A DNA stretch of 64,000 bases from Acidihalobacter prosperus (GTDB taxonomy: Bacteria; Pseudomonadota; Gammaproteobacteria; DSM-5130; Acidihalobacteraceae): NCBI RefSeq assembly GCF_000754095.2, contig NZ_JQSG02000006.1:747501-811500 (forward strand), given 5' to 3'. The translations under genes and the position numbers were made by a program. Positions 45,655 through 54,640 of the stretch are shown here, piece after piece; within the stretch, counting starts at the first letter, position 1; every line of letters starts with the position of its first letter. The notes below the pieces were generated by a model. It was not told where the DNA came from, ran no database searches, and saw nothing but the letters and a program-made list of their open reading frames with translations.

Positions 45655-47034
45655 ATGCATATACACATATTGGGTATCGGCGGCACCTTCATGGGCGGCC
45701 TTGCGCAGCTGGCTCGTGCGGCCGGACATACCGTCAGCGGCGCGGATGGCCCGCTATACCCGCCGATGAGCACCCAGCTGGCCGCCGCCGGCATCGCCGT
45801 GCACAGCGGCTACGACCCGGAACAGCTGTCGCCGCCGCCGGATCAGGTGGTCGTAGGCAACGTCATGCGCCGTGGCCTGCCGGTCGTCGAGGCCTTGCTC
45901 GATCGTGGCATCGACTACACTTCCGGGCCGCAGTGGCTGGCCGAGCATGTGCTGCGCGGACGCTGGGTGCTGGCCGTGGCCGGTACCCACGGCAAGACCA
46001 CTACCGCCAGCCTGCTGGCGCATATCCTCGAACACGCCGGCCTCTCGCCCGGCTTCCTCATCGGCGGCGTGCCGGCCAATTTCGGCGTTTCGGCCAGGCT
46101 CACCGAAAGTCCTTTTTTCGTGGTCGAGGCCGACGAGTACGATACCGCCTTCTTCGACAAGCGTTCCAAGTTCGTCCATTATCGGCCGCGGACCCTGGTG
46201 CTCAACAATCTCGAGTTCGATCATGCGGATATCTTTCCCGATGTCGAGGCGATCCAGCGCCAGTTTCACCACCTGGTGCGCACCGTGCCGAGCAACGGGT
46301 TGATCGTCGACAATGCCGACGACGCGCGCCTGCGCGGCGTGTTGGCGCAAGGCTGCTGGACGCCCACGGCGCCATTCGGCGACGCGGATCTCGGCGACGC
46401 GGGCTGGCGTGTGCGCCTGCTGCAACCCGACGGTAGCCGTTTCGAGATTCTGCAGGACGGCGAGTCGCGCGGCCAGGTGTCCTGGTCCTTGCTGGGGCGC
46501 CACAATGCAGGCAACGCGCTGGCCGCTCTGCTGGCCGCGCGTCATGCCGGTGTGCCGCTGCCGCTCGGCCTGCAGGCGCTGTCGTCGTTTCGCGGCGTGG
46601 CCCGCCGACTGGAATCGCTTGGCGAAGTGGCCGGCGTGCAGCTCTACGACGACTTCGCCCATCATCCCACCGCCATCGCGACCACCCTGGAAGGGCTGCG
46701 GGCACGCGTCGGCGCCGCGCGGCTGGTGGCGGTGCTCGAACCGCGTTCCAACACCATGCGCATGGGCGTGCATCGCGATCGCCTGGCCGACGCGCTGCGC
46801 GCCGCCGATCGCAGCTGGCTCTACCAGCCGGCTGACCTCGGCTGGTCGTTGGCGGGCGTGGCGGATGCGCTCGGTCCGCGTGCGCACGTCGAGGCCGACC
46901 TGGACCGTCTGGTCGCCGAATTGGGCGACAGTCTCAGGCCGGGCGACCATGTGGTGTTCATGAGCAATGGCGGCTTCGGCGGCCTGCCGGCCCGTGTACG
47001 CGCGGCATTGGCCGCGCGCGGGGATGGTACATGA
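45655..47034 (+). CDS. mpl: UDP-N-acetylmuramate:tripeptide ligase (murein recycling)
   Basis: A 459-aa Mur-ligase-fold enzyme that attaches recycled L-Ala-gamma-D-Glu-meso-Dap to UDP-MurNAc. N-terminal HILGIGGTFMGGLAQLARAAGHTVSGAD, ATP P-loop VLAVAGTHGKTTTASLLAHIL, EADEYDTAFFDKRSKF (Mpl-specific over MurC), LNNLEFDHADIFPD, and C-terminal YDDFAHHPTAIATTLEGLR with EPRSNTMRMG. Followed by ubiX with a four-base overlap. Confidence 0.95.
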   Translation: MHIHILGIGGTFMGGLAQLARAAGHTVSGADGPLYPPMSTQLAAAGIAVHSGYDPEQLSPPPDQVVVGNVMRRGLPVVEALLDRGIDYTSGPQWLAEHVLRGRWVLAVAGTHGKTTTASLLAHILEHAGLSPGFLIGGVPANFGVSARLTESPFFVVEADEYDTAFFDKRSKFVHYRPRTLVLNNLEFDHADIFPDVEAIQRQFHHLVRTVPSNGLIVDNADDARLRGVLAQGCWTPTAPFGDADLGDAGWRVRLLQPDGSRFEILQDGESRGQVSWSLLGRHNAGNALAALLAARHAGVPLPLGLQALSSFRGVARRLESLGEVAGVQLYDDFAHHPTAIATTLEGLRARVGAARLVAVLEPRSNTMRMGVHRDRLADALRAADRSWLYQPADLGWSLAGVADALGPRAHVEADLDRLVAELGDSLRPGDHVVFMSNGGFGGLPARVRAALAARGDGT

Positions 47035-47660
47035 GCGCGCCGCGTCGGCGTATCGCACTGGCCATGACCGGCGCCTCCGGGGTGCAATACGGTCTGCGCC
47101 TGCTGGAATGCCTGATCGAGGCCGACGTGCACGTCTACCTGATGCTCTCGCAGCCTGCGCGCGTGGTGATCGGCATGGAAACCGATCTCAGCCTGCCGGG
47201 GCGCCCGGCGGAGCTGGCACGCACCCTGTCCGCGCTTTACGGCGCGGCACCGGGCCAGCTTGAAGTGTTCGGCGAACAGCAATGGACCGCGCCGGTGGCG
47301 AGCGGCTCGGGCGCGCCCGAGGCGATGGCAATCTGCCCGTGCACCACGGGCACGCTCTCGGCGGTCGCGGTCGGTGCTTCGCGTTCGCTGATCGAGCGTG
47401 CCGCCGACGTCATGCTCAAGGAGCGGCGCAAGCTGATCGTCGTGCTGCGCGAGACGCCACTGTCCGAAATCCATCTCGAAAACATGCTGCGCCTGACACG
47501 CATGGGCGCGGTCATGATGCCCGCCAACCCGGGGTTTTATCATCGTCCGCAGCGCCTCGAAGATCTCGTCGACTTCATGGTCGCGCGCGTGCTGGATCAT
47601 CTGGCGGTACCGCAGACGCTGTTGCCACCCTGGGGCGACGAGCCTGGGCAGGGCGATTGA
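47031..47660 (+). CDS. ubiX: Flavin prenyltransferase UbiX
   Basis: About 209 aa. Makes prenylated FMN, the cofactor of the UbiD decarboxylase in ubiquinone synthesis. Flavin-binding IALAMTGASGVQYGLRLLECL, then AICPCTTGTLSAVAVGASRSLIERAADVMLKERRKLIVVLRETPLSEIHLENML and GAVMMPANPGFYHRPQ are the family core. ATGA overlap with mpl and one base from the LON gene. No ubiD in the window. Confidence 0.94.
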   Translation: MSAPRRRIALAMTGASGVQYGLRLLECLIEADVHVYLMLSQPARVVIGMETDLSLPGRPAELARTLSALYGAAPGQLEVFGEQQWTAPVASGSGAPEAMAICPCTTGTLSAVAVGASRSLIERAADVMLKERRKLIVVLRETPLSEIHLENMLRLTRMGAVMMPANPGFYHRPQRLEDLVDFMVARVLDHLAVPQTLLPPWGDEPGQGD

Positions 47661-47661
47661 C

Positions 47662-48237
47662 GTGAAGTTGCCCCTGTTCCCGCTACACAGCGTGCTGTTT
47701 CCGGGGGGGCTGTTGCCGCTGCGCATATTCGAGGCGCGTTATCTCGACATGGTGCGCGATTGCCTGCGCGACGACACGGGTTTTGGCATTTGCCTCATCG
47801 AGACGGGCGAGGAAGTGGGGCCTGCACCGACGATCCATCGCCTTGGCACCCTGGCGAGGGTTGCCGACTGGAATCGGCGCGATGACGGATTGCTGGGCAT
47901 CGTGGCGCGTGGCGAGAGACGGCTGCGCGTGCTCGAATACGTGGCCGCGCCCAACGGTCTGCTGGTGGGCGAGGTCGAACTGTTGCCGGACGAGCCGGAA
48001 GCGCCGTTGCCCGAAGACCAGACCCCGCTATCCGATCTCCTGCGGCGCATGCTCGATCAACTCGGCGAGCCCTTCAGCACGTTAGGCGGCGATTATGCTT
48101 GGGCGGGGTGGGTCGGCGCGCGCCTGACCGAGCTGCTGCCCCTGCCGCCCGCGACCAAGCAGCAGCTTTTCGAGCTGGACGATCCGCTGTGCCGGCTCGG
48201 TGAGCTGCGTGCGATCCTGCGACGGGGACTGGCCTGA
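47662..48237 (+). CDS. LON substrate-binding-domain protein
   Basis: About 191 aa, starting GTG 47662 one base after the ubiX stop. The N-terminal PUA-like Lon domain reads LPLFPLHSVLFPGGLLPLRIFEARYLDMVRDCL, GFGICLI and GIVARGERRLRV. There is no ATPase or protease domain, so it is a stand-alone LON-domain protein of unknown partner. Third gene of mpl-ubiX. Confidence 0.88.
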   Translation: MKLPLFPLHSVLFPGGLLPLRIFEARYLDMVRDCLRDDTGFGICLIETGEEVGPAPTIHRLGTLARVADWNRRDDGLLGIVARGERRLRVLEYVAAPNGLLVGEVELLPDEPEAPLPEDQTPLSDLLRRMLDQLGEPFSTLGGDYAWAGWVGARLTELLPLPPATKQQLFELDDPLCRLGELRAILRRGLA

Positions 48238-48259
48238 TCTCACGCGCCTGCCCACGCAT

Positions 48260-48288
48260 TTGGTCGGTCGTCTGACTTGCTGTATTAT
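48260..48288 (+). promoter_or_regulatory. Candidate promoter of thioredoxin gene
   Basis: TTGGTC, 17 bp, TATTAT, 38 bases before the thioredoxin start. A near-canonical sigma-70 pattern. Confidence 0.6.
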
Positions 48289-48326
48289 CAAGTGCTAATG
48301 AACCCGCAACCCGCGAGGAGGCCATC

Positions 48327-48710
48327 ATGGCTGTTATGGAGCTGACCCAGGACGACTTCGAGTCGACCATCAAGAACAACGACATCGTCATCATCGACTT
48401 CTGGGCCTCCTGGTGCGCGCCCTGCCGTGCCTTCGCCCCGACCTTCGAGGCCGCCGCCGAAAGTCATCCCGACATCGTGTTCGCCAAGGTCAACACCGAG
48501 GAGCAGCAGGGCCTGGCCGCGTCCTTCCAGATCCGTTCGATCCCCACGCTGATGATCTTCCGCGAACAGGTCATTCTGTTCGCGCAGCCGGGTATGCTCT
48601 CGGCCGGGCAGTTGGAAGAGGTGATCGGCAAGGTGCGTGAGATCGACATGGCGCAGGTGCACGAAGACGTGCGCCGCCAGCAGGCGGAGCAGGCGTCCGG
48701 CGACGCCTGA
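48327..48710 (+). CDS. Thioredoxin with CAPC active site and C-terminal extension
   Basis: A 127-aa thioredoxin, cytoplasmic. Redox site WASWCAPCRAFAP (Cys30 and 33), cis-Pro in RSIPTLMIF. After the normal core it has a charged helical tail (EIDMAQVHEDVRRQQAEQ) of about 20 residues that standard TrxA lacks. CAPC replaces CGPC, as in the thioredoxin at 6015-6377; the two share little else, so they are not recent duplicates. Own promoter upstream. Confidence 0.9.
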   Translation: MAVMELTQDDFESTIKNNDIVIIDFWASWCAPCRAFAPTFEAAAESHPDIVFAKVNTEEQQGLAASFQIRSIPTLMIFREQVILFAQPGMLSAGQLEEVIGKVREIDMAQVHEDVRRQQAEQASGDA

Positions 48711-49078
48711 GTCCGCGCGGCGCACAGCCGCTGGGGCGCACGCAAGCGGCCCTGGGGGCGCTGCCGGCCGGGAATCGCGCATCGCCTACGCAACGCGCCG
48801 CCATCGGGCGGCGCGTTGCGTTCGACGGCGGCGGGGAGCACGCGCTTTCGGCTCCGGCCGACCCTTGCGCGGCATCGTCGATTTTTGCGCGCGCCACGAG
48901 GGTGCGGGTCTGCCCGTATCGCATGCGATCGTCGTCCGTATCCCGGCGGCTGGTGCGCGGTATCGCGGGCGTTACGGCAAGTCCTTGAAATGCGGCCAGC
49001 AGAGGCGGCTTCGGCCTTGTAAACTTAAGGACCGGAACGACCGTCCGCATACGACCGACCGCACCACGGAGAATCACA
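48711..49078 (+). other. Intergenic stretch with strong hairpin
   Basis: About 368 bases. ACGCAACGCGCCGCC pairs perfectly with its complement at 48788-48802/48807-48821 across a 4-base loop, a 15-bp GC-rich stem with no T-run that may still end the thioredoxin transcript. Open frames here have no coding signature that I recognise. Confidence 0.6.
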
Positions 49079-50485
49079 ATGGACGTCTATAAGCTGTTGA
49101 CGCTGGGACCTGGGCTTGTCTGGGAGTCCATGCTGCTCTGGGGCCTGTTCGCGCTGGTCTTCCTGTATCTGGCCCGCACCCACGCGCACCGGCTGCTGTT
49201 CGGCTTGAGTCGGGTGCTCGCGCGCGGGCTGCGCAGCCTGGCGGCGCTGTTCTGGCGCTTGCGCCGCCGCAGCCAGGCGCTGCAGATCGAAATGCTGGAC
49301 GCGGCGGCAAGGGCGGAGGCGGCGCGCGTGCTGACGCGAGATTTCCAGCGACTGGCCGACGTGGTACGCAAGGAACTGGGGGAATATCCCAGCCTGCACC
49401 GTCAGGCCAGCGAACAGATCGTGCGTATCGAACGCGATTACGAAGCCAGCGTGGAAATCCCGCCGGCTCCGCCGGACTGGCTGGAAGCGGTCGATGCGGT
49501 GGCGCATACGGCCGACGGGGCCGACCCCGCGCTTGCGCGAATCCTCGACGCGATGCATTCGACCCTGACCCGTGCCAGTCACGATGCGCTGGAGGAGTAC
49601 CGCTACGCCAGCCGCAAGCGCCACCTGCTGCTGCGCCGCGCAGCCTCGCAATGGCGTAAAACCGCCGGCATTCTCGATCGCATGGATCGCACCGTGACCG
49701 AGCTGGACGACCGGGTGGCGCTGGCGGACCGTCATATGGCGGCTTTCGAACGCATCCGCCGAGAACCGCCGACGGCCGGATTCGCCCTGCAACTGCGTTA
49801 CCTGGCCCATTTCGTGCTGTCGTTGCTGATGCTCGGGGGCTTCGCCGTGCTGGCGGCCGGCGAGTTGGCCCTGCTGCACCTGCCGTTGCACCATCTGCTC
49901 GCACGCCAGCCGGAGGCGCTGGGCCTCGGCCTGCCGCAGATCGCCGGCTGGGCGCTGGTGGCTGCGCCGGTATTGCTGGGCGCGCTGCTGCTGGAACTTG
50001 GCCGCATGACGCGTCTGCTGCCCGGTCTTGGAGCGCTGCAGGTCCGGCTGCGCGCACAGCTGATGGCCGTGGTGGCGGCGTTGGCCGGGGTGCAGATCGT
50101 CTTCGTGGCGGCACTGGTCGCCTACGGCAGCCCGCCTGTACAGGCGGCCGCCGGCGCGGCGGTGTCTGTAGGTGCGGCACCCGTGTTCGCGTCGGCGGGG
50201 CTGAGCATCCTGCTGGCCTTACTGCTGCTGGCGACCGAACTGCCTTTCGAGGCCGCCCTGCGCAGCGGGCGTCAGGTGGGCATGAGCCTGCTGGTCGCGC
50301 TGCTGGGTTTGTTCGCCATGCTGTCGCGGATACTGGCGTGGATCGCGCATCTGGCCGGCCAGCTGCTGGTGCGGGTCTACGATCTGGTGATCTTCCTGCC
50401 GCTGGCCGTCGACGAGGCCTGGACCGCGCGCCGGTTGCGCAATCGCGCCGCGGGTGCGGCGGGCACGGAAAGACTGGAATCCTGA
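49079..50485 (+). CDS. Multi-pass membrane protein, unknown
   Basis: A 468-aa protein. One hydrophobic helix at about 16-33, then a basic, helical cytoplasmic-type region (residues 45-230, with AARAEAARVLTRDFQRL and KTAGILDRMDRTVTELDDRV likely coiled coil), then about five hydrophobic helices between 238 and 440. Motifs of a known family are not apparent. ATG 49079 follows GGAGAATCACA. It stands alone between a thioredoxin and the min locus. A mechanosensitive-channel-like or envelope role is conceivable but unsupported. Confidence 0.75.
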   Translation: MDVYKLLTLGPGLVWESMLLWGLFALVFLYLARTHAHRLLFGLSRVLARGLRSLAALFWRLRRRSQALQIEMLDAAARAEAARVLTRDFQRLADVVRKELGEYPSLHRQASEQIVRIERDYEASVEIPPAPPDWLEAVDAVAHTADGADPALARILDAMHSTLTRASHDALEEYRYASRKRHLLLRRAASQWRKTAGILDRMDRTVTELDDRVALADRHMAAFERIRREPPTAGFALQLRYLAHFVLSLLMLGGFAVLAAGELALLHLPLHHLLARQPEALGLGLPQIAGWALVAAPVLLGALLLELGRMTRLLPGLGALQVRLRAQLMAVVAALAGVQIVFVAALVAYGSPPVQAAAGAAVSVGAAPVFASAGLSILLALLLLATELPFEAALRSGRQVGMSLLVALLGLFAMLSRILAWIAHLAGQLLVRVYDLVIFLPLAVDEAWTARRLRNRAAGAAGTERLES

Positions 50486-50526
50486 GCGGGCGGGTCGCGT
50501 GGACGGCCCTGCTCGCGGAGGGGGGA

Positions 50527-50778
50527 TCAGTGGGTCTGGCCGGCTTCGAGGCCGCGCTTGCGGCGCTGCATTTCCACCAGGGTCAGTAGCGGCTTGAGGT
50601 TGGCCTTCTCCACGGCCGAAACCTTGCGGTCGCGTTCGATGGCGTCGCGGCCGAGTCGCTCCAGGGTAAGCAGTTCTTCGTCGCTGAGGCGGTCGAAGCT
50701 GAACTGGTCGCCGTAGCGGGTTTCCAGCTCCTGGAAATAGGCCGCGAGCGGCGGCTGATAGTCGGCGGCGGCGTTCAT
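50527..50778 (-). CDS. Small acidic protein after minE, unknown
   Basis: An 83-aa soluble protein (YQPPLAAYFQELETRYGDQFSFDRLSDEELLTLERLGRDAIERDRKVS). It lies 30 bases downstream of minE in the same direction and is well-behaved in composition. No motif identified. A continuation of the minCDE operon is likely. Confidence 0.65.
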   Translation of the reverse strand: MNAAADYQPPLAAYFQELETRYGDQFSFDRLSDEELLTLERLGRDAIERDRKVSAVEKANLKPLLTLVEMQRRKRGLEAGQTH

Positions 50779-50808
50779 GGCATGTCCTTTTCGATGGGCG
50801 CGCGGCCG

Positions 50809-51078
50809 TCAGCCGGCCGGCTTGGTTTCGCTGGCCAGGGTCACGTTCAGTTCGAGGATCTCGCGGCCGCCGGCCTTGTCCACGCGCAGGTCGACCTGTT
50901 CGTCGGTGATCGCGTGGTAGCGGCGGATCACCTCCAGGATGTCCTGCTTGAGGCGCGGCAGATAGTCCGGGCTGCCGCGCGCGGCGCGCTCGTGGGAGAT
51001 GACGATCTGCAGGCGCTCCTTGGCAATCTGCGCGCTGGTCGCCGGTTTGTTCTTGCGGAAGAGATCGAACAGGCCCAT
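50809..51078 (-). CDS. minE: Cell division topological specificity factor MinE
   Basis: An 89-aa MinE: N-terminal membrane/MinD-binding helix (LFDLFRKNKPATSAQIAKERLQIVISHERA) and the dimerising C-terminal strand region (YLPRLKQDILEVIRRYHAITDEQVDLRV). Drives MinCD off the membrane, producing pole-to-pole oscillation. Four bases after minD. Confidence 0.95.
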   Translation of the reverse strand: MGLFDLFRKNKPATSAQIAKERLQIVISHERAARGSPDYLPRLKQDILEVIRRYHAITDEQVDLRVDKAGGREILELNVTLASETKPAG

Positions 51079-51082
51079 GGCG

Positions 51083-51892
51083 TTATCCGAACAGGCGGTT
51101 GAGCAGGCCGCGCTTCTCGGCCTTGATGAATCGGAGCGGGCGGTCGTCGCCGAGGAAGCGCGCGACCACGTCGGTATAGGCCTGGCCGGCGTCGGTCTTG
51201 TCCTCCAGGATCACCGGCGTGCCGGCATTCGAGGCCTTGAGCACCGCGGTGGATTCGGGGATCACGCCGAGCAGGGGGATGGCGAGGATGTCGAGGATGT
51301 CCTCCATGCTGAGCATGTCGCCGGAGGAGACGCGGCCGGGGTTGTAGCGGGTGATGAGCAGATGCTCCCTGACCGGGTCGAGACCTTCCTCGGCACGCCG
51401 GGACTTGCTCTGCAGGATGCCCAGGATGCGGTCGGAGTCGCGCACCGAGGAAACCTCGGGATTGGTCACCACCAGCGCCTCGTCGGCGTGATACAGCGCC
51501 ATCTGCGCACCCTGTTCGATGCCGGCGGGAGAGTCGCAGACGATGTAGTCGAAATCCATGTCGTGCAGTTCCTGCAGCACGCGCGCCACGCCTTCGCGGT
51601 TGAGCGCATCCTTGTCGCGCGTCTGCGAGGCCGGCAGGATGTGCAGGCTGTCGATGCGCTTGTCGCGGATCAGCGCCTGCTTGAGATTGGCTTCGCCCTG
51701 GGTGACGTTGATCAGGTCGTACACCACGCGCCGCTCGCAGCCCATGATGAGATCCAGATTGCGCAGCCCGACGTCGAAGTCGATGACGGCGGTCTTGTGC
51801 CCGCGCAGGGCGAGCCCGGTGGAAAAAGCCGCGGCGGTGGTGGTCTTGCCGACGCCGCCCTTGCCCGAGGTTACGACAATAATCCTGGCCAC
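51083..51892 (-). CDS. minD: Septum site-determining ATPase MinD
   Basis: A 269-aa deviant Walker ATPase: IIVVTSGKGGVGKTTTAAAFSTGLA, IDFDVGLRNLDLIMG, YIVCDSPAGIEQGAQMA, and a C-terminal amphipathic membrane-targeting helix (FIKAEKRGLLNRLFG). Recruits MinC to the membrane and is displaced by MinE. An intercistronic space of about 118 bases separates it from minC. Confidence 0.97.
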   Translation of the reverse strand: MARIIVVTSGKGGVGKTTTAAAFSTGLALRGHKTAVIDFDVGLRNLDLIMGCERRVVYDLINVTQGEANLKQALIRDKRIDSLHILPASQTRDKDALNREGVARVLQELHDMDFDYIVCDSPAGIEQGAQMALYHADEALVVTNPEVSSVRDSDRILGILQSKSRRAEEGLDPVREHLLITRYNPGRVSSGDMLSMEDILDILAIPLLGVIPESTAVLKASNAGTPVILEDKTDAGQAYTDVVARFLGDDRPLRFIKAEKRGLLNRLFG

Positions 51893-51956
51893 GCGTGTCT
51901 CCAGTGTGCCAAAGGTCGATGCGATGTTGGGATGCCCGTCCCGAGAGGATGGCGCG

Positions 51957-51976
51957 GGCGGGTCATGTCACCCGCC
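51957..51976 (-). repeat. Hairpin in minC-minD spacer
   Basis: GGCGGGT and ACCCGCC form a perfect 7-bp stem with a 6-base loop between minC and minD. No T-run, so a processing or partial-attenuation element is as likely as a terminator. Confidence 0.5.
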
Positions 51977-52010
51977 TGTCACAGAATAGATCATAACGCC
52001 GCAAAGTATA

Positions 52011-52745
52011 TCAGAGCGTGTCGATCATCAGGCGCTCGCCGCTGAGCCAGGCGTGCGCGGGGCGGCCGCGCGCCTCGCTCGGCTGCGCATCGAGCACGCG
52101 GTAGCAGCCGGCGATGGACAGCAGCTCGGCCTCCAGCGACTGACAGAAAATGCGCGCCGACTCGTTGCCGCGCGCGCCGGCCAGCGCGCGTCCGCGCAGG
52201 GCGCCGTAGACGTGGATGCTGCCGTCGGCGATGACTTCGGCGCCGGCGCTGACGGCGCCGAGGATCACCAGGTCGCCGCCTTCGGCGTACACCTGCTGGC
52301 CGGAACGCACCGGGCGGGTGATGGTGCGTGGGCCGTTTCCGGCCGGTTCCTGGCGCGGCGTTTCGGCCGCCTCGGCGGTCGGCGCGGCCGTCGAAGCCGG
52401 TGCCGGCGACTCGGGCAGGACGGCCAGCCCGGCCGAGGCGGCGCGCGCGCGCAGGGCGTCGCCGCCGCGCAGGGCCACGGGGATCAGGGCATGCGCACGT
52501 AGCAGCGCGTCCAGGGCCTCCAGATCGAGGGTTTCGGGTTCGCTCAGCGGACCGGCGTCGAGTACCACGGGGGCCTGATCGAGAAAGCCGGGCGGGGCCT
52601 GCGCCAGCAGGTCGGCAAGACGCCCCTCGATGGCGGTGAGATCGGCGCTGTGCAGGTTGAGGACCGAAAGCGTGAAACGGCTGCCCTTGAGTTCGCAGGC
52701 CGGCGCGGCCTGCGCGCCGCCGCCGCGGGTCGGTGCCTGACTCAA
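52011..52745 (-). CDS. minC: Septum site-determining protein MinC
   Basis: A 244-aa inhibitor of FtsZ polymerisation. N-terminal FtsZ-binding domain ([32 protein letters not shown]) and the C-terminal beta-helix ([70 protein letters not shown]). The only start near the conserved region is TTG 52745, overlapping the gloA stop as TTGA. Confidence 0.92.
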   Translation of the reverse strand: MSQAPTRGGGAQAAPACELKGSRFTLSVLNLHSADLTAIEGRLADLLAQAPPGFLDQAPVVLDAGPLSEPETLDLEALDALLRAHALIPVALRGGDALRARAASAGLAVLPESPAPASTAAPTAEAAETPRQEPAGNGPRTITRPVRSGQQVYAEGGDLVILGAVSAGAEVIADGSIHVYGALRGRALAGARGNESARIFCQSLEAELLSIAGCYRVLDAQPSEARGRPAHAWLSGERLMIDTL

Positions 52746-53128
52746 TGCCGTTTGCCTATCAGCTCGATCGCGTAGCCGTCGGGGTCTTCGACGAAGGCGA
52801 TGAGGGTGGTGTCCGCATTCATAGGGCCGGGCTCGCGAATGATCTTGCCGCCGCGCTCGCGGATGGCCTCGGCGGCCTGATAAACGTCGTCGACCTCGAT
52901 GGCGACGTGGCCGAAGCCGCTGCCGAGGTCGTAACGGTCCTGATCCCAGTTGTAGGTCAGTTCGAGCACGGTATTGTTGTCCTCGTCGCCGTAGCCGACA
53001 AAGGCGAGGGTGAACTGCCCGTCCGGATATTCCTGACGGCGCAGCAGTCGCATCCCGAGTACCTCGGTGTAGAAGCCGATGGAGCGATCGAGGTCGCCGA
53101 CGCGGAGCATGGTATGCAGCATGCGCAT
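52742..53128 (-). CDS. gloA: Lactoylglutathione lyase (glyoxalase I)
   Basis: About 128 aa. Isomerises the methylglyoxal-glutathione hemithioacetal to S-lactoylglutathione. Vicinal-oxygen-chelate fold with metal ligands in [24 protein letters not shown] (His), [28 protein letters not shown] (Glu, His) and [13 protein letters not shown] (Glu). ATG 53128 has GGAGATTCCC in front. Upstream of minC with overlapping codons. Confidence 0.94.
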   Translation of the reverse strand: MRMLHTMLRVGDLDRSIGFYTEVLGMRLLRRQEYPDGQFTLAFVGYGDEDNNTVLELTYNWDQDRYDLGSGFGHVAIEVDDVYQAAEAIRERGGKIIREPGPMNADTTLIAFVEDPDGYAIELIGKRH

Positions 53129-53237
53129 GGGAATCTCCTGATGTTGGATGAGGATGGGGCCGGCGTGATGAGCCGGCGCGCGAGTGGGGCGATTGTAAAT
53201 TCTGTGCACCGATGTGACCAGTGCGCCCGGCCCGGGT

Positions 53238-54563
53238 TCAGGTCAAGGTCTTGAGGAATATCCGCGAGTTGCGCTGGTAGTTGTACAGCGCGCGCCGCGC
53301 CACGGGCAGGTGATTGATCTGTCCCGGCACGAAGCCGCGCTCGCGGAACCAGTGCGCGGTGCGCGTGGTGAGCACGAACAGGCGTTCGAGCCGCTGTTCG
53401 CGCGCTCGCTCCTCGACATGCGCGAGCAGGGTATCGCCGTGACCCTGATGGCGGTAGTCCGGATGCACCACCAGGCAGGCCAGCTCGCCGACGTTGTCGT
53501 CGGCAAAGCCGTAAAGCGCGGCGCAGGCGATGGTGAGGCCGTCGCGTTCGATCACGCTGAAGTGGCCGATCTCGAGTTCGAGCTGCTCGCGCGAGCGTCG
53601 CACCAACACGCCCTCGGCCTCCAGCGGCGCGATCAGCGAGAGGATGCCGCCGACGTCGTCGATGGTGGCCGGCCGCAGATGCTCGTAGCCGCCGGCCGAA
53701 ACCAGCGTGCCGATGCCGTCGCGGGTGTACAGCTCCAGCAGCAGGGCGCCGTCGATGCGGCGATCGATCAGGTGGGCGCGGCGCACGCCGTTCAGGCAGG
53801 CGTCGATGGCGCCGTGCAGGTGCTGGCGCGTTTCGTCCGGCAGCCGCCTTCGGCCGCCGAGCAGGGCCTGGGCCTCGGCGAGGCCGAGCTGGCGCAGCGG
53901 CCGGCGGCGTCCGTCGCGCAGGCCGGCGGTCTCCTCCAGGAAGATGAGCTTGTCGGCGCGCAGCGCGCAGGCCACCGCGGTCGCGACCTCGGCCGCGCTG
54001 AGGTTGAACATCTCCCCGGTGGGCGAATAGCCGCGCGGGGAGATCAGCACCAGATGGCCGAGATCGAGATGCGGGCGGATGGCGCCGGTCTCGACCCGGC
54101 GCACCTCGCCGGTGTGCTGGTAGTCGATGCCGTCGCGCACGCCCACCGGCTTGGCGATCACGTGATTGCCGCCGACCACGGTCAGGCGCATGCCGGACAT
54201 CGGCGTGTCGGCGATGCTCATGGACAGGCGCGCCTCGACCTCGGCGCGGGCGTCCGCGATGCCCGCGATCACCGAGCTCATCGAGGCCGCGTCGGTGATG
54301 CGCAGCCCGTTCGCGTAATGCAGCTCCTGGCCGGCCGCCTTCAGACGCGCCTCGATCTGCGGGCGGGCACCGTGCACCAGCACCACGCGCACGCCCAGGC
54401 TGGCGAGCAGGGCGATGTCGTGCACCAGATCGGGGAAGGCGGCGTCCGCGACGGCCTCGCCGCCGAAGGCGACGACGAAGGTGCGGCCACGGTGTGCGTG
54501 GATGTACGGCGCGGCCTGGCGGAACCAGGCGATGTTCGGGTTGGGCGCTGCGGGCTTGCTCAC
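53238..54563 (-). CDS. argA: N-acetylglutamate synthase
   Basis: A 441-aa bifunctional-fold enzyme that commits glutamate to arginine synthesis. N-terminal amino-acid-kinase-like domain ([48 protein letters not shown]), C-terminal GNAT domain with acetyl-CoA loop ([30 protein letters not shown]). The kinase-like domain is usually the arginine feedback site. ATG 54563 with conserved [13 protein letters not shown] near the start. Divided from argE by about 77 bases, same strand. Confidence 0.95.
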   Translation of the reverse strand: MSKPAAPNPNIAWFRQAAPYIHAHRGRTFVVAFGGEAVADAAFPDLVHDIALLASLGVRVVLVHGARPQIEARLKAAGQELHYANGLRITDAASMSSVIAGIADARAEVEARLSMSIADTPMSGMRLTVVGGNHVIAKPVGVRDGIDYQHTGEVRRVETGAIRPHLDLGHLVLISPRGYSPTGEMFNLSAAEVATAVACALRADKLIFLEETAGLRDGRRRPLRQLGLAEAQALLGGRRRLPDETRQHLHGAIDACLNGVRRAHLIDRRIDGALLLELYTRDGIGTLVSAGGYEHLRPATIDDVGGILSLIAPLEAEGVLVRRSREQLELEIGHFSVIERDGLTIACAALYGFADDNVGELACLVVHPDYRHQGHGDTLLAHVEERAREQRLERLFVLTTRTAHWFRERGFVPGQINHLPVARRALYNYQRNSRIFLKTLT

Positions 54564-54640
54564 GCGGTGCGGTCCTTGCTGGGCTGGGAGATGAATCCCG
54601 TACTATAACCAATTGCCCGCCGCGCCGGCGGGCGGCGGAC

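Noticed and set aside
48571-49078. Open frames on either strand after the thioredoxin
   Set aside because: They have no start with ribosome-binding site, no domain, and show the Arg/Pro/Ala-rich composition expected from GC-rich non-coding frames.
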